From contig PDZX01000005.1 in assembly GCA_002753185.1 (NCBI GenBank), forward strand, positions 54,495-118,494: 64,000 nucleotides of DNA, written 5' to 3'. This DNA is from Magnetococcales bacterium WMHbin3. Its GTDB lineage: Bacteria > Pseudomonadota > Magnetococcia > Magnetococcales > Magnetaquicoccaceae. Of the stretch, positions 17,239 to 25,882 are shown piece after piece (the first letter of the stretch is position 1; each line of letters starts with the position of its first letter). Under the pieces are notes generated by a model. It saw only the letters and a program-made list of their open reading frames with translations, searched no databases and was not told the DNA's origin. The position numbers and the translations under genes were made by a program.

Positions 17239-18894
17239 ATGCGAACCCTTATGCAACTGCTTGTCTTGTGCCTCCTGCTCTCCCCCTGGACGGCGGCCCT
17301 GGCCAACCCGAAACAGGTGGCCCTGGTCATCGGCAACGGGGATTACCAGCACGCCACCCGTCTGCCCAACGCCGCCAACGACGCCCAGGCCGTGCAACAG
17401 GCCCTCCTGGAAAAGGGTTTCAACGTGATCTTCCGCAAGAACGCCAGCCGCGCCGAGATGAACGACGCCATCGATGAATTCATCGGCAAGCTCTCGTCGG
17501 ACAGCATCGCGCTGTTTTATTACATCGGCCACGGCGTGCAGGTACGCAACAACAACTACCTGATTCCCGTGGAACTGCGGGCGGAAAAGGAGAATCACAT
17601 CATCCACAACGGCATCGAGATGACGCGGCTGGTGGACCAGCTCAGCGAGGTCCAGGCCAAATTCTCCCTGGTGATTCTCGACGCCTGCCGGGAAAATCCG
17701 TTCAAGCGCGATGGCCGCGCGCTGGGCGGCGAACAGGGGCTGGCCCCGCCCATCAACAGCGCCGACGGGATCATGATGGTCTACTCCGCCGGGGTGAACC
17801 AAAGTTCGAAAGAACCGGCGGGCAGCGGCAACGGCCTGTTCACCAACGAATTCGTCCAGGCGCTCCAGGAACCGGGCGCCAGCGCCAAGGGGGTGGTGGA
17901 AAACGTCAAACAGCGCATTCTCGTCAAGACCAAGGCGTCCGGCGCGCTGCAGACCCCGACCATCTACGACCAGTCCTCCGGGACCTTCCAGTTCTCGCTG
18001 CCCGCCGATGGCAAGCTGACCGTGACCCTCGAACCGCCCGCCCCGGCGGTGAACCGGGAGGCGCTCTTCTGGCAATCGGCGCAAGCCAGCGGAGACCCGG
18101 CCCAGATGCAGGCCTATGTGCAAAAATACCCCAAGGGAGAACATGTCCGGGAGGCCCAGGCGCGCATCAGGGAACTTTCCGCCAAACCGGCCCCCGCCCC
18201 GGTCGCGGCGGCCCCGCTGGGGACGGTCGCGGTCTCCTGGAACGATTTCGTGCGGGTGCCCGGCGGGACCCTCACCCTGGCGTGCGATGCGGCGAACTGC
18301 CGCAATGCCGCCAAGTCCCCCAGCGTGACCGTGGAGAGCTTCGAGATCGGCAAGTACGAGGTGACGCAAGGGCAGTGGCGGGAGGTGATGGGGAGCAACC
18401 CGTCCCGTTTCGCCTCCTGCGGGGAGGGCTGCCCGGTGGAGCAGGTTTCCTGGCAGGATGTCCAGGCGTTTCTGGCGCGGCTGAATGCCAGCGGTCGAGG
18501 CCGTTTCCGCCTGCCCACCGAGGCGGAGTGGACCTTCGCCTGCCGCTCCGGCGGTGGGGACGAAGGCTTTTGCGGCGGTGGCGATGCCGACACCATCGGC
18601 TGGCACCAGGGCAACGCCCGTTCCGGCCCCCGCCCCGTGGGCCAGAAGAGCGCCAACCGGCTGGGGATTCACGACATGACCGGCAACGTGGCAGAGTGGA
18701 CCTGCTCCGAGCACGGCAAGTTCGACGACGGCTGGAACGTCCACGCCCGCTGCTCGGACAAGGAGACGCAAAAGGTGACGCGCGGCGGCAGTTGGGCCGA
18801 CGACCGTGGCCATCTCCTGGCCGCCAGCAGGGGCATCGGCGACCCGCACACGAAGAATTTCACGCTGGGGCTGCGACTGGTGCGGGAACGATAG
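17239..18894 (+). CDS. Caspase-like domain fused to formylglycine-generating-enzyme (SUMF1) domain
   Basis: ATG at 17239 is preferred over GTG at 17227 because it gives a compact signal peptide (MRTLMQLLVLCLLLSPWTAALA). Residues ~25-270 are an orthocaspase domain with His98 (YYIGHGVQ) and Cys150 (LDACRENPF). Residues ~287-320 hold the same FWQSAQASGDPAQMQAYVQKYP segment seen in the neighbouring caspase. Residues ~330-551 are an FGE/sulfatase-modifying-factor domain: FVRVPGG, YEVTQGQW, RLPTEAEW, MTGNVAEW and GGSW. In bacteria such domains are often non-enzymatic C-type-lectin-like folds (as in diversity-generating-retroelement targets) rather than sulfatase activators; no sulfatase lies nearby. 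Both catalytic caspase residues are intact. Confidence 0.88.
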   Translation: MRTLMQLLVLCLLLSPWTAALANPKQVALVIGNGDYQHATRLPNAANDAQAVQQALLEKGFNVIFRKNASRAEMNDAIDEFIGKLSSDSIALFYYIGHGVQVRNNNYLIPVELRAEKENHIIHNGIEMTRLVDQLSEVQAKFSLVILDACRENPFKRDGRALGGEQGLAPPINSADGIMMVYSAGVNQSSKEPAGSGNGLFTNEFVQALQEPGASAKGVVENVKQRILVKTKASGALQTPTIYDQSSGTFQFSLPADGKLTVTLEPPAPAVNREALFWQSAQASGDPAQMQAYVQKYPKGEHVREAQARIRELSAKPAPAPVAAAPLGTVAVSWNDFVRVPGGTLTLACDAANCRNAAKSPSVTVESFEIGKYEVTQGQWREVMGSNPSRFASCGEGCPVEQVSWQDVQAFLARLNASGRGRFRLPTEAEWTFACRSGGGDEGFCGGGDADTIGWHQGNARSGPRPVGQKSANRLGIHDMTGNVAEWTCSEHGKFDDGWNVHARCSDKETQKVTRGGSWADDRGHLLAASRGIGDPHTKNFTLGLRLVRER

Positions 18895-19008
18895 GTTCCG
18901 CCACCGCGACCCTTCTCGCCATCTCAACAAAAAAGCCAAGCAAATCAAACCAGACAAAGGGCATGCCCCTTCGCGGCCATCAATCTGCGCGTTGGCCGAA
19001 AAATACGC

Positions 19009-19037
19009 TTGACTATATATTCGGATCGGTGTATATA
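19009..19037 (+). promoter_or_regulatory. ars operon promoter with overlapping ArsR-type inverted repeat
   Basis: TTGACT (19009-19014) and TATATA (19032-19037) are separated by exactly 17 bases, a near-consensus sigma70 promoter, 25 bases before the arsR start. The spacer and -10 box contain ATATA-N12-TATAT, an imperfect inverted repeat of the type bound by ArsR/SmtB repressors. Binding here would block RNA polymerase, consistent with autorepression relieved by As(III). Confidence 0.7.
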
Positions 19038-19061
19038 CTTTCAACAGAATATGAGGTGCCC

Positions 19062-19436
19062 ATGTTGACTCCTGAAATCCTGATGCAATCCTTGGTGGAT
19101 GAGACGCGGTTGCGGTGCGTGATGCTGTTGTTGGCCGAAACGGAATTGTGTGTTTGCGAGTTCGGTTACGCGCTGGGCGAGGTGCAGCCAAAAATCTCGC
19201 GTCACCTTGGAAAATTGCGAGAAAACAAGGTAATGCAAGACCGTCGCGCCGGGCAGTGGGTGCATTACAGGTTGCATCCGGATCTGCCGCCTTGGGCCGG
19301 AACCATGCTGCAGGCCATTGCCCAGGGTCTGGAAGGATCGGAGATTCATCGCAGCGATCTGGAGCGGTTGCGCGCCATGCCGGATCGGCCGGGACGATGC
19401 TTCGGAACCGGAGCGGGGGATGCCGCGCCGGATTGA
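19062..19436 (+). CDS. arsR: ArsR-family arsenite-responsive repressor
   Basis: 124 aa winged-helix protein starting MLTPEILMQSLVDETRLRCVMLL. The metalloid-binding ELCVCE motif is present with Cys30 and Cys32, followed by the recognition helix QPKISRHLGKLRE. First gene of the arsenic island; the promoter just upstream carries an inverted repeat suited to it. By family knowledge it represses the operon and releases DNA on binding As(III). Start chosen at 19062 after a GAGGT ribosome site; the open frame upstream runs out of phase through the FGE gene. Confidence 0.93.
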   Translation: MLTPEILMQSLVDETRLRCVMLLLAETELCVCEFGYALGEVQPKISRHLGKLRENKVMQDRRAGQWVHYRLHPDLPPWAGTMLQAIAQGLEGSEIHRSDLERLRAMPDRPGRCFGTGAGDAAPD

Positions 19437-19468
19437 TATTCATCCATTTCCAAGGAGATTCCATCGCC

Positions 19469-19966
19469 ATGTCCCGCTTCCATGTGTTGTTTCTGTGTAC
19501 CCATAATTCGGCACGCAGCCTGATGGCGGAAGCACTCCTCAACCACTGGGCGCAAGGCCGCATGCAAGCCTTCAGCGCCGGCAGCCACCCCAGCGGAGCG
19601 GCGCACCCCTTGGCGTTGCAGGCACTGGCGCAGCGGGGTATCGCCACGCAAGGGCTGCACGGCAAGGCATGGGATCTCTTCACCCAGCACGATGCCCCCC
19701 GCATCTCCCTGGTCATCACGGTATGCGACAACGCGGCAGGCGAAATCTGCCCGATCTGGCCTGGCGCTCCGCTCAAGGCGCACTGGGGCGTGGCAGAACC
19801 AGGCAGGCTGGCGGCGGGAAAAACGACGGAAGAAGCCCTGCGCGCTTTCTCTGACATTCTGGAGCAATTGGAGCGTCGCATCCTCCGTTTCCTGGAACTC
19901 CCCTTGGAAGGGATGGATCCCCTATCCATCAAAAAGGAACTGGACGTCATCGGACGCATGGACTGA
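19469..19966 (+). CDS. arsC: Arsenate reductase, low-molecular-weight phosphatase type
   Basis: 165 aa. The LMW-PTP P-loop C-x5-R-S is at residues 10-17 (CTHNSARS), and two further cysteines, Cys86 and Cys94, sit in TVCDNAAGEICPIW, the arrangement of thioredoxin- or glutaredoxin-coupled ArsC enzymes in which an intramolecular disulfide forms after arsenate reduction. Reduces As(V) to As(III), which is exported by the ACR3 protein two genes downstream. AAGGAG ribosome site at 19452-19457. Confidence 0.92.
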   Translation: MSRFHVLFLCTHNSARSLMAEALLNHWAQGRMQAFSAGSHPSGAAHPLALQALAQRGIATQGLHGKAWDLFTQHDAPRISLVITVCDNAAGEICPIWPGAPLKAHWGVAEPGRLAAGKTTEEALRAFSDILEQLERRILRFLELPLEGMDPLSIKKELDVIGRMD

Positions 19967-19991
19967 AATCAGGCATAAGCAAAGGACAGGA

Positions 19992-20552
19992 ATGATGCAA
20001 AACGATAATTCTCCAATCTGTAAGTCTCAAACCGCACCCACCCCCCTTGAAGTGGAACGCAAATATCTCGTCCACCGTCTTCCCGATGCGGTTGCAGACC
20101 TGCAGGGTATCCACATCGTGCAGGGATATCTGGCCGTGGAAAACGGTGGCTCCGAGGTCAGGCTGCGTGACAAAGCCGGGAACTGTTTTCTCACGGTCAA
20201 AAACGGTTCCGGCCCCATACGGGGTGAGGGAGAGATTGCCATCAGCCGCGAGCAATTCACAACGATCTGGGGCTTCACCCAGAATCGCCGGGTCATCAAG
20301 GATCGCTATCGTATCCCTGTGAGTGATGGTGTGATCGTGGACCTGGATCTTTACCATGACCGTCATGCCGGTCTGATGACAGCAGAGGTTGAGTTCACCT
20401 CGACAGTGGCGTGCCAGACATTCACGCCCCCTGAATGGTTCGGTCGCGAGGTGACATGGGACGAAGGTTTCCACAATCGCAATCTGGCGTTGCATGGCAT
20501 GCCATCCGTGGTGCAGGCAGCCGCCAATCCCGCTCCGGCATCCTGCTGCTGA
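19992..20552 (+). CDS. CYTH-domain protein in the ars operon
   Basis: The CYTH signature ExExK appears near the start (LEVERKYLV), followed by the expected strand pattern: VQGYLAV, EVRLRDKAGNCFLTVK, GEGEIAI, RVIKDRYRI, VDLDLYHDRHAGLMTAEVEF and WFGREVTWD. CYTH tunnel enzymes act on triphosphorylated substrates (inorganic triphosphatase, thiamine triphosphatase, adenylate cyclase class IV). This 186-aa protein is most like the single-domain triphosphatase/NeuTTM group. The C-terminus ends in a vicinal Cys-Cys pair, a possible As(III) ligand. It sits 25 bases after arsC and 18 before acr3, so it belongs to the operon; a role in arsenic metabolism is unproved. Confidence 0.88.
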   Translation: MMQNDNSPICKSQTAPTPLEVERKYLVHRLPDAVADLQGIHIVQGYLAVENGGSEVRLRDKAGNCFLTVKNGSGPIRGEGEIAISREQFTTIWGFTQNRRVIKDRYRIPVSDGVIVDLDLYHDRHAGLMTAEVEFTSTVACQTFTPPEWFGREVTWDEGFHNRNLALHGMPSVVQAAANPAPASCC

Positions 20553-20570
20553 CATCGCCAAGGAAACAGT

Positions 20571-21644
20571 ATGAGCAGTCAATGTGAAATCACCGCCCGC
20601 CAACATGCGGGCGCCTCTTTGGGATTCTTCGAGCGTCATCTGTCGATCTGGGTGGCCATCTGCATCGGGGTGGGCATCCTGCTGGGCCACGCGCTGCCCG
20701 CGCCTTTCCAGGCCATCGGACGGCTGGAGATCGCCAGCGTCAATCTGCCCGTGGCCCTGCTCATCTGGCTGATGATCATCCCCATGCTGCTCAAGATCGA
20801 CTTCGGGTCGCTCGCCCAGGTGCGGACGCACTGGAAAGGGATTGGCGTCACCCTGTTCATCAACTGGGGGGTCAAGCCGTTCTCCATGGCCTTGCTGGGA
20901 TGGCTCTTCGTCCGTCACCTGTTTCATGCCTGGCTGCCAGCCGGGCAGATCGATTCGTATGTGGCCGGTCTGATCATCCTGGCGGCGGCGCCCTGTACCG
21001 CCATGGTCTTTGTCTGGAGCCAACTGAGCGACGGGGAACCGCATTTCACCCTGAGTCAGGTGGCCCTCAACGATCTGATCATGATCGTTGCGTTCGCCCC
21101 CATCGTGGGATTCCTGCTCGGCCTGTCCCACATCGTCGTGCCGTGGGCAACGCTGTTTCTGTCCGTGGTCCTGTTCATCGTCGTGCCGGTGGCCGTGGCC
21201 CAGGCGTGGCGCATGCGACTGTTGTCCACGGGGGGTCAACGCGCGCTCGACGCGGTTCTGACCAGGCTGCATCCGCTCTCCCTGAGCGCGCTCCTGACGA
21301 CACTGGTGCTGCTGTTCGGGTTCCAGGGCGAACAGATTCTGGCCCAGCCTCTGGTCATCCTGTTGCTGGCCGTGCCGATCCTGATTCAGGTCTATCTGAA
21401 CGCCGGTCTGGCCTATCTGCTCTCCCGCCGGTTGCGGGTGGCCCACTGCGTGGCGGCGCCCTCCGCCCTGATCGGGGCCAGCAATTTTTTCGAGTTGGCG
21501 GTGGCCACCGCCATCGGCCTGTTCGGCTTCGAATCCGGTGCGGCCCTGGCCACGGTGGTCGGGGTGCTGGTGGAGGTGCCGGTCATGTTGTCGGTGGTGC
21601 GCATCACGCAGCGCACCAAGCATTGGTATGAGACCGTTTCATAA
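20571..21644 (+). CDS. acr3: ACR3-family arsenite efflux permease
   Basis: 357 aa with about ten hydrophobic helices. ACR3 hallmarks: Cys142 in [13 protein letters not shown], the only cysteine shown to be essential in this family, and [17 protein letters not shown] in the penultimate helices. Exports As(III) across the inner membrane using the proton gradient. Follows the CYTH gene by 18 bases and precedes the GAPDH gene by 31. Confidence 0.93.
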   Translation: MSSQCEITARQHAGASLGFFERHLSIWVAICIGVGILLGHALPAPFQAIGRLEIASVNLPVALLIWLMIIPMLLKIDFGSLAQVRTHWKGIGVTLFINWGVKPFSMALLGWLFVRHLFHAWLPAGQIDSYVAGLIILAAAPCTAMVFVWSQLSDGEPHFTLSQVALNDLIMIVAFAPIVGFLLGLSHIVVPWATLFLSVVLFIVVPVAVAQAWRMRLLSTGGQRALDAVLTRLHPLSLSALLTTLVLLFGFQGEQILAQPLVILLLAVPILIQVYLNAGLAYLLSRRLRVAHCVAAPSALIGASNFFELAVATAIGLFGFESGAALATVVGVLVEVPVMLSVVRITQRTKHWYETVS

Positions 21645-21675
21645 ATCCATTCATCTTGCAAGGAGAACTAATAAA

Positions 21676-22689
21676 ATGACAATCCGGGTGGGTATCAATG
21701 GTTTTGGGCGCATGGGACGACTGGGATTGCGGGCGGCCTGGAGCCGTTTTCCGGAACTGGAATTCGTACACGTCAACGAAATCCTGGGAGACGCCACCTG
21801 CGCCGCCCATTTGCTGAAATACGACTCGGTCCACGGCAAATGGGATCACGAGGTGACCTCGGACGGCGCGGGCATCGTGGTGGATGGGCATCGCATGCGT
21901 TATTCCGGTTCCGCCACCATCGGCGGCGTGGACTGGAAGGCGCTGGGCGTGGACCTGGTGCTGGAATGCACCGGCAAATTCAAGACCATGGCCGCCTTGC
22001 AGCCCTATTTCGACGGGTCGGTCAAAAAGGTGGTGGTCGCCTGCCCGGTCAAGGAGGCGCAAGCCCTGAACGTGGTGGTGGGGGTCAATCATCACCTCTA
22101 CGATCCCGCCGTTCACCAGGTGGTCACCGCCGCATCCTGCACCACCAACTGCCTGGCGCCGGTGGTCAAGGTCATGCTGGACAAAATCGGCATCGTGCGC
22201 GGCTCCATGACCACCATCCACAACATCACCAACACCCAGACCATCATCGACCTGGGCCACAAGGATCTGCGCCGGGCGCGGGCCAACTCCCTCTCCCTGA
22301 TCCCCACCTCCACCGGTTCGGCCAAGGCCATCACCCAGATTTTCCCGCAACTGACTGGTAAAATAAACGGCACGGCGGTGCGCGTTCCTCTGCTCAACGC
22401 CTCGCTGACCGACATGGTGTTCGAAACCCCCAGACCCACCACCGCAGAAGAGGTCAACGGACATTTCAAGGAGGCGGCGCAAGGAGAATTGCGCGGCATT
22501 CTCGGCTACGAGGAGTTGCCCCTGGTCTCCATCGACTACAACAACGACACCCGCTCCTCCATCGTCGATGCCCTCTCGACCATGGTGATCGACAACACCC
22601 ACGTCAAGATCATGTCCTGGTACGACAACGAAGTGGGTTACGCCAACCGCCTGGTGGAACTGGCCGCCCAGGTGGCCCGCTCCCTGTAA
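21676..22689 (+). CDS. Glyceraldehyde-3-phosphate dehydrogenase of the ArsJ pathway
   Basis: 337 aa; NAD-binding INGFGRMGR near residue 7, catalytic Cys155 in ASCTTNC, and the conserved [11 protein letters not shown] at the end. The segment [10 protein letters not shown] and its position directly before arsJ mark it as the arsenate-linked paralogue: with arsenate in place of phosphate it forms 1-arseno-3-phosphoglycerate, which ArsJ exports. Strong AGGAGA ribosome site at 21661-21666. It may also act as ordinary glycolytic GAPDH. Confidence 0.92.
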   Translation: MTIRVGINGFGRMGRLGLRAAWSRFPELEFVHVNEILGDATCAAHLLKYDSVHGKWDHEVTSDGAGIVVDGHRMRYSGSATIGGVDWKALGVDLVLECTGKFKTMAALQPYFDGSVKKVVVACPVKEAQALNVVVGVNHHLYDPAVHQVVTAASCTTNCLAPVVKVMLDKIGIVRGSMTTIHNITNTQTIIDLGHKDLRRARANSLSLIPTSTGSAKAITQIFPQLTGKINGTAVRVPLLNASLTDMVFETPRPTTAEEVNGHFKEAAQGELRGILGYEELPLVSIDYNNDTRSSIVDALSTMVIDNTHVKIMSWYDNEVGYANRLVELAAQVARSL

Positions 22690-22715
22690 CGGCAACTCCC
22701 GGTATCGAGGCGCTC

Positions 22716-23948
22716 ATGGCAACGGAATCGTCACCCACGCTGGGTTTTCGCATCTACCTGATCATCACCCTGGCCTACTGGGCCTTCACCCTCACCGATG
22801 GCGCCATCCACATGTTGGTGGTGCTCCATTTTCACAAGCTGGGTTTTTCGCCGATCGCCATCGCCTTTCTGTTTCTGTTCTACGAGATCTTCGGCATCCT
22901 CACCAACGCCGTCGGCGGCTGGATCGCCAGCCGCATCGGCCTGAACCGCACCATGATCGTCGGCGGCCTGATGCAGGTCTTCGCCCTGGGCATGCTCGCC
23001 ATGGATCCCTCCTGGCTGACGGTCACCTATGTCATGACCGCCATGGCGATCTCCGGCATTGCCAAGGACCTCAACAAAATGAGCGCCAAGGCCGGGGTCA
23101 AGCTGGTCACCCCCAAGGGCGCCGACGCGGAGTCCCTGCTGTTCCGCTGGGCCGCCATCCTCACCGGCTCCAAGAACACCCTCAAGGGGGCGGGATTCTT
23201 CCTCGGCGCGCTGCTTCTGCAACTCTTCGGTTTCCAACTCACCCTGGCGGCGCTCTCCGGGACGCTGCTGGTGGTCTACCTGCTGGCCTGGTGGGCGCTG
23301 CCATGCGGCATGGGCATGGCCAGGAGCAAGGCCAAAATCACCCAGATCTTTTCCAACAACCGGGCCATCAATGCCCTCGCCGCTGCCCGCTTCTTCCTGT
23401 TCGGCTCCCGCGATGTCTGGTTCGTGGTGGGGTTGCCGGTCTTTCTCCAGTCGGTAGTGGGCTGGAGCCATGTTTATGTGGGCAGCTTTCTGGCGCTGTG
23501 GGTGGTGGGTTACGGCCTCGTGCAGGCGGGTGCGCCGCTGCTGCTGCGCGGCCGCTGGCATCCGAACGGCGGGACGGCCCGCAACGTCGCCTTTTTGCTC
23601 GCCATCCTTCCGGCGGGCATCGCCCTTGCCCTGCAACTGAATGATGACCCCACCCTGGCCCTGATCATCGGCCTGGCCGCCTTCGGGGTGGTGTTCGCCA
23701 TCAATTCCTCGGTCCACTCCTACCTGATCCTCTCCTACTCGGACAACGACAAGGTGGCCATGAACGTGGGCTTCTACTATAGCGCCAACGCCGCCGGACG
23801 CCTCACCGGCACGCTGCTCTCCGGCTGGGCCTTTCAGACCCAGGGCTTGACCGGCTGTCTGTGGTGGTCCGCCGGATTCGTGCTGGCCGCCGCGCTGCTT
23901 TCCATCATGCTGCCAAAAGAAAGCCAGCCGACCGGGGCCGCCCCATGA
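22716..23948 (+). CDS. arsJ: ArsJ, organoarsenical (1-arseno-3-phosphoglycerate) MFS efflux permease
   Basis: 410 aa, about 11-12 membrane helices of MFS type. ArsJ-typical sequences include FTLTDGAIHMLVVLHF in helix 1, FLFYEIFGILTN, and AISGIAKDLNKMSAKAG. Exports the unstable 1As3PGA made by the adjacent GAPDH; the product breaks down outside the cell and releases arsenate. Its stop shares bases with the start of the response-regulator gene (ATGA), so translation of the two is coupled. Confidence 0.93.
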   Translation: MATESSPTLGFRIYLIITLAYWAFTLTDGAIHMLVVLHFHKLGFSPIAIAFLFLFYEIFGILTNAVGGWIASRIGLNRTMIVGGLMQVFALGMLAMDPSWLTVTYVMTAMAISGIAKDLNKMSAKAGVKLVTPKGADAESLLFRWAAILTGSKNTLKGAGFFLGALLLQLFGFQLTLAALSGTLLVVYLLAWWALPCGMGMARSKAKITQIFSNNRAINALAAARFFLFGSRDVWFVVGLPVFLQSVVGWSHVYVGSFLALWVVGYGLVQAGAPLLLRGRWHPNGGTARNVAFLLAILPAGIALALQLNDDPTLALIIGLAAFGVVFAINSSVHSYLILSYSDNDKVAMNVGFYYSANAAGRLTGTLLSGWAFQTQGLTGCLWWSAGFVLAAALLSIMLPKESQPTGAAP

Positions 23949-24634
23949 ACCCCCGGATCCTGATCGTGGATGACGACAGCGCGGTATGCGATGCCGTCCG
24001 ACTGATCCTGGCCAGCGCCGGGTTCGAAGGTCTGGTCGCCACCAGCGTACACGAGGCGCAGGCCCTGCTCAGGAATACCACGCCGGGTCTCATTCTGCTG
24101 GACTGGGTCTTCCAGGGCATCTCCTCCGGTCTCGACTACCTGCGGGTGCTCAAGCAGGACGAAGCCACGCGCACCATTCCGGTCATCATGCTGACGGTCA
24201 AGGATGGAGAAGCCGACAAGGTGAACGGACTGGAGCAGGGCGCCGACGATTACATCACCAAGCCCTTCTCGCCCCGGGAACTGCTGGCCAGAATCAGGAC
24301 GGCCCTGCGCCGGAGTGCGCCGGATCTCCAGGGCGAGGAGATTCGCTATGACATTCTGGTGATGAATCCGGCCAAACACGCCATCATGATCCGGGATTAT
24401 CCGCTCCACTGCACCCCCATGGGATATCGCCTGCTGGGTTTCTTCATGAAGAATCCGGATCGTGTCCATTATCGCGATCAACTGCTGGACCTGCTGTGGG
24501 GACCCAGCGTCCCTGTCGGCGAACGTGTCGTGGACGTGCATGTGAGGCAACTGCGCAACCTGTTGAAACCATTTGGCAAGGACGTGCTCCTGCAAACCGT
24601 GCGTGGGGCGGGTTATCTTTTTTCCACCAGATGA
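23945..24634 (+). CDS. OmpR/PhoB-family response regulator
   Basis: 229 aa, start at 23945 overlapping the arsJ stop. Receiver ~4-120 with the acidic pair Asp10/Asp11, phospho-acceptor Asp53 (LILLDW), Thr84 (MLTVKD) and Lys106 (YITKPF); winged-helix domain ~130-229 with RDQLLDLLWG and VDVHVRQLRNLL ending TVRGAGYLF, the layout of PhoB. No kinase is next to it. PhoB controls phosphate uptake, the route by which arsenate enters, so control of a phosphate or arsenic regulon is a sensible inference. A trans kinase such as PhoR would have to phosphorylate it. Confidence 0.88.
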   Translation: MNPRILIVDDDSAVCDAVRLILASAGFEGLVATSVHEAQALLRNTTPGLILLDWVFQGISSGLDYLRVLKQDEATRTIPVIMLTVKDGEADKVNGLEQGADDYITKPFSPRELLARIRTALRRSAPDLQGEEIRYDILVMNPAKHAIMIRDYPLHCTPMGYRLLGFFMKNPDRVHYRDQLLDLLWGPSVPVGERVVDVHVRQLRNLLKPFGKDVLLQTVRGAGYLFSTR

Positions 24635-24660
24635 CTTACAGAATAACAAAGGAGAAACAA

Positions 24661-25848
24661 ATGTCGAAACTGACCATCCGACAGCTCCATTTGTCTGGCA
24701 AGCGGGTGATGATCCGGGTCGATTTCAATGTCCCTCTGGACGAACATGGCCAGATCCGGGAGGACACGCGCATCCGTGCCGCGTTGCCCACCATCCGGCT
24801 GGCCTTGGAACAGGAGGCCAGGGTGATCCTGGTCTCCCATCTGGGGCGCCCGAAGGGTCAACCCGATGCGCGATACACCCTCAAACCGATCCAGGAGCGC
24901 CTCGCCCAACTGCTTGGCCAACCGGTGGCCCTGGCCCCGGAATGTGTCGGAGAAACGGCAAAGGCCATGGTGCGCGCCATGCGCCCCGGCGCGGTTCTGC
25001 TGTTGGAAAATGTCCGTTTCCATCCCGGAGAGGAGCAAAACGACCCGAAGTTCGCATTGCAGCTTGCCGCCCTGGCCGACGTGGTGGTCATTGACGCATT
25101 CGGGACCGCCCATCGGGCACACGCCTCCAACGTCGGCATCGGACGATTCATTCAGCCCATGGTGGCGGGGTTGTTGCTGGCGGATGAGTTGGCCTGTTTC
25201 GAACGCAGCGTGCGACACCCGGAACGCCCGTTTGCCGCCATTCTGGGCGGTTCCAAGGTTTCCACCAAAATCGGCGTCATCGAATCGCTCACCGCCAAGG
25301 TGGACAAACTGCTGATTGGCGGTGGCATGGCCTTTACCTTTCTGGCGGCCATGGGCAAACGGGTGGGCGCCTCTCGCGTGGAACCGGAGATGTTCGCAAC
25401 CGCCCGGCGGACCATGGAAACGGCCAGCCAGCGTGGCGTGGAACTGCTTCTCCCCATGGACGTGGTGGCCGCCCCACACCCGGAATCCACCCTGACCAGC
25501 CAGAAATTGTTCATGGACGAGATCCCGGACAATTGGATGGGACTTGACATTGGTCCGGTTACGGTGGAGCATTTCATCCATGCCCTCAACGGAATGAAAA
25601 CCATTCTCTGGAATGGTCCCATGGGGGTCTTCGAAAAGGAACCCTTTGCTGCCGGCACCATGCAGATTGCCTTGGCGGTGGCCAAAAGCGGTGCGCTATC
25701 CGTGGTCGGCGGCGGTGATACCGATGCGGCCGTGCGTCAGGCTGGCGTGGTGGAGCGGATTTCCCATATTTCCACTGGTGGCGGGGCTTTCCTGGAACTG
25801 CTGGAAAAGGGCGATCTGCCCGGCATCCAGGTTTTGACGGAGGCATGA
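24661..25848 (+). CDS. pgk: Phosphoglycerate kinase within the ars operon
   Basis: 395 aa, complete: RVDFNVPLD near residue 20, SHLGRPKG, ENVRFHPGEE, ILGGSKVSTKI, the nucleotide loop LIGGGMAFTFL, and WNGPMGVFE / VVGGGDTDAA near the end. Catalyses 1,3-bisphosphoglycerate + ADP to 3-phosphoglycerate + ATP, the step after GAPDH. It lies 26 bases after the response regulator with an AAAGGAGA site, and is transcribed with GAPDH and arsJ. PGK is not a standard member of ars operons; it may keep triose flux running or process arseno-intermediates. It could also simply be the housekeeping copy captured in this locus. Confidence 0.92.
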   Translation: MSKLTIRQLHLSGKRVMIRVDFNVPLDEHGQIREDTRIRAALPTIRLALEQEARVILVSHLGRPKGQPDARYTLKPIQERLAQLLGQPVALAPECVGETAKAMVRAMRPGAVLLLENVRFHPGEEQNDPKFALQLAALADVVVIDAFGTAHRAHASNVGIGRFIQPMVAGLLLADELACFERSVRHPERPFAAILGGSKVSTKIGVIESLTAKVDKLLIGGGMAFTFLAAMGKRVGASRVEPEMFATARRTMETASQRGVELLLPMDVVAAPHPESTLTSQKLFMDEIPDNWMGLDIGPVTVEHFIHALNGMKTILWNGPMGVFEKEPFAAGTMQIALAVAKSGALSVVGGGDTDAAVRQAGVVERISHISTGGGAFLELLEKGDLPGIQVLTEA

Positions 25849-25882
25849 TCCATGTCAATTTCAAGAATGATAGGATGATGAG

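Noticed and set aside
17221..19959. 912-codon minus-strand frame across the caspase-FGE and arsR/arsC genes
   Set aside because: Runs through intergenic DNA and three well-supported plus-strand genes; composition is low-complexity.
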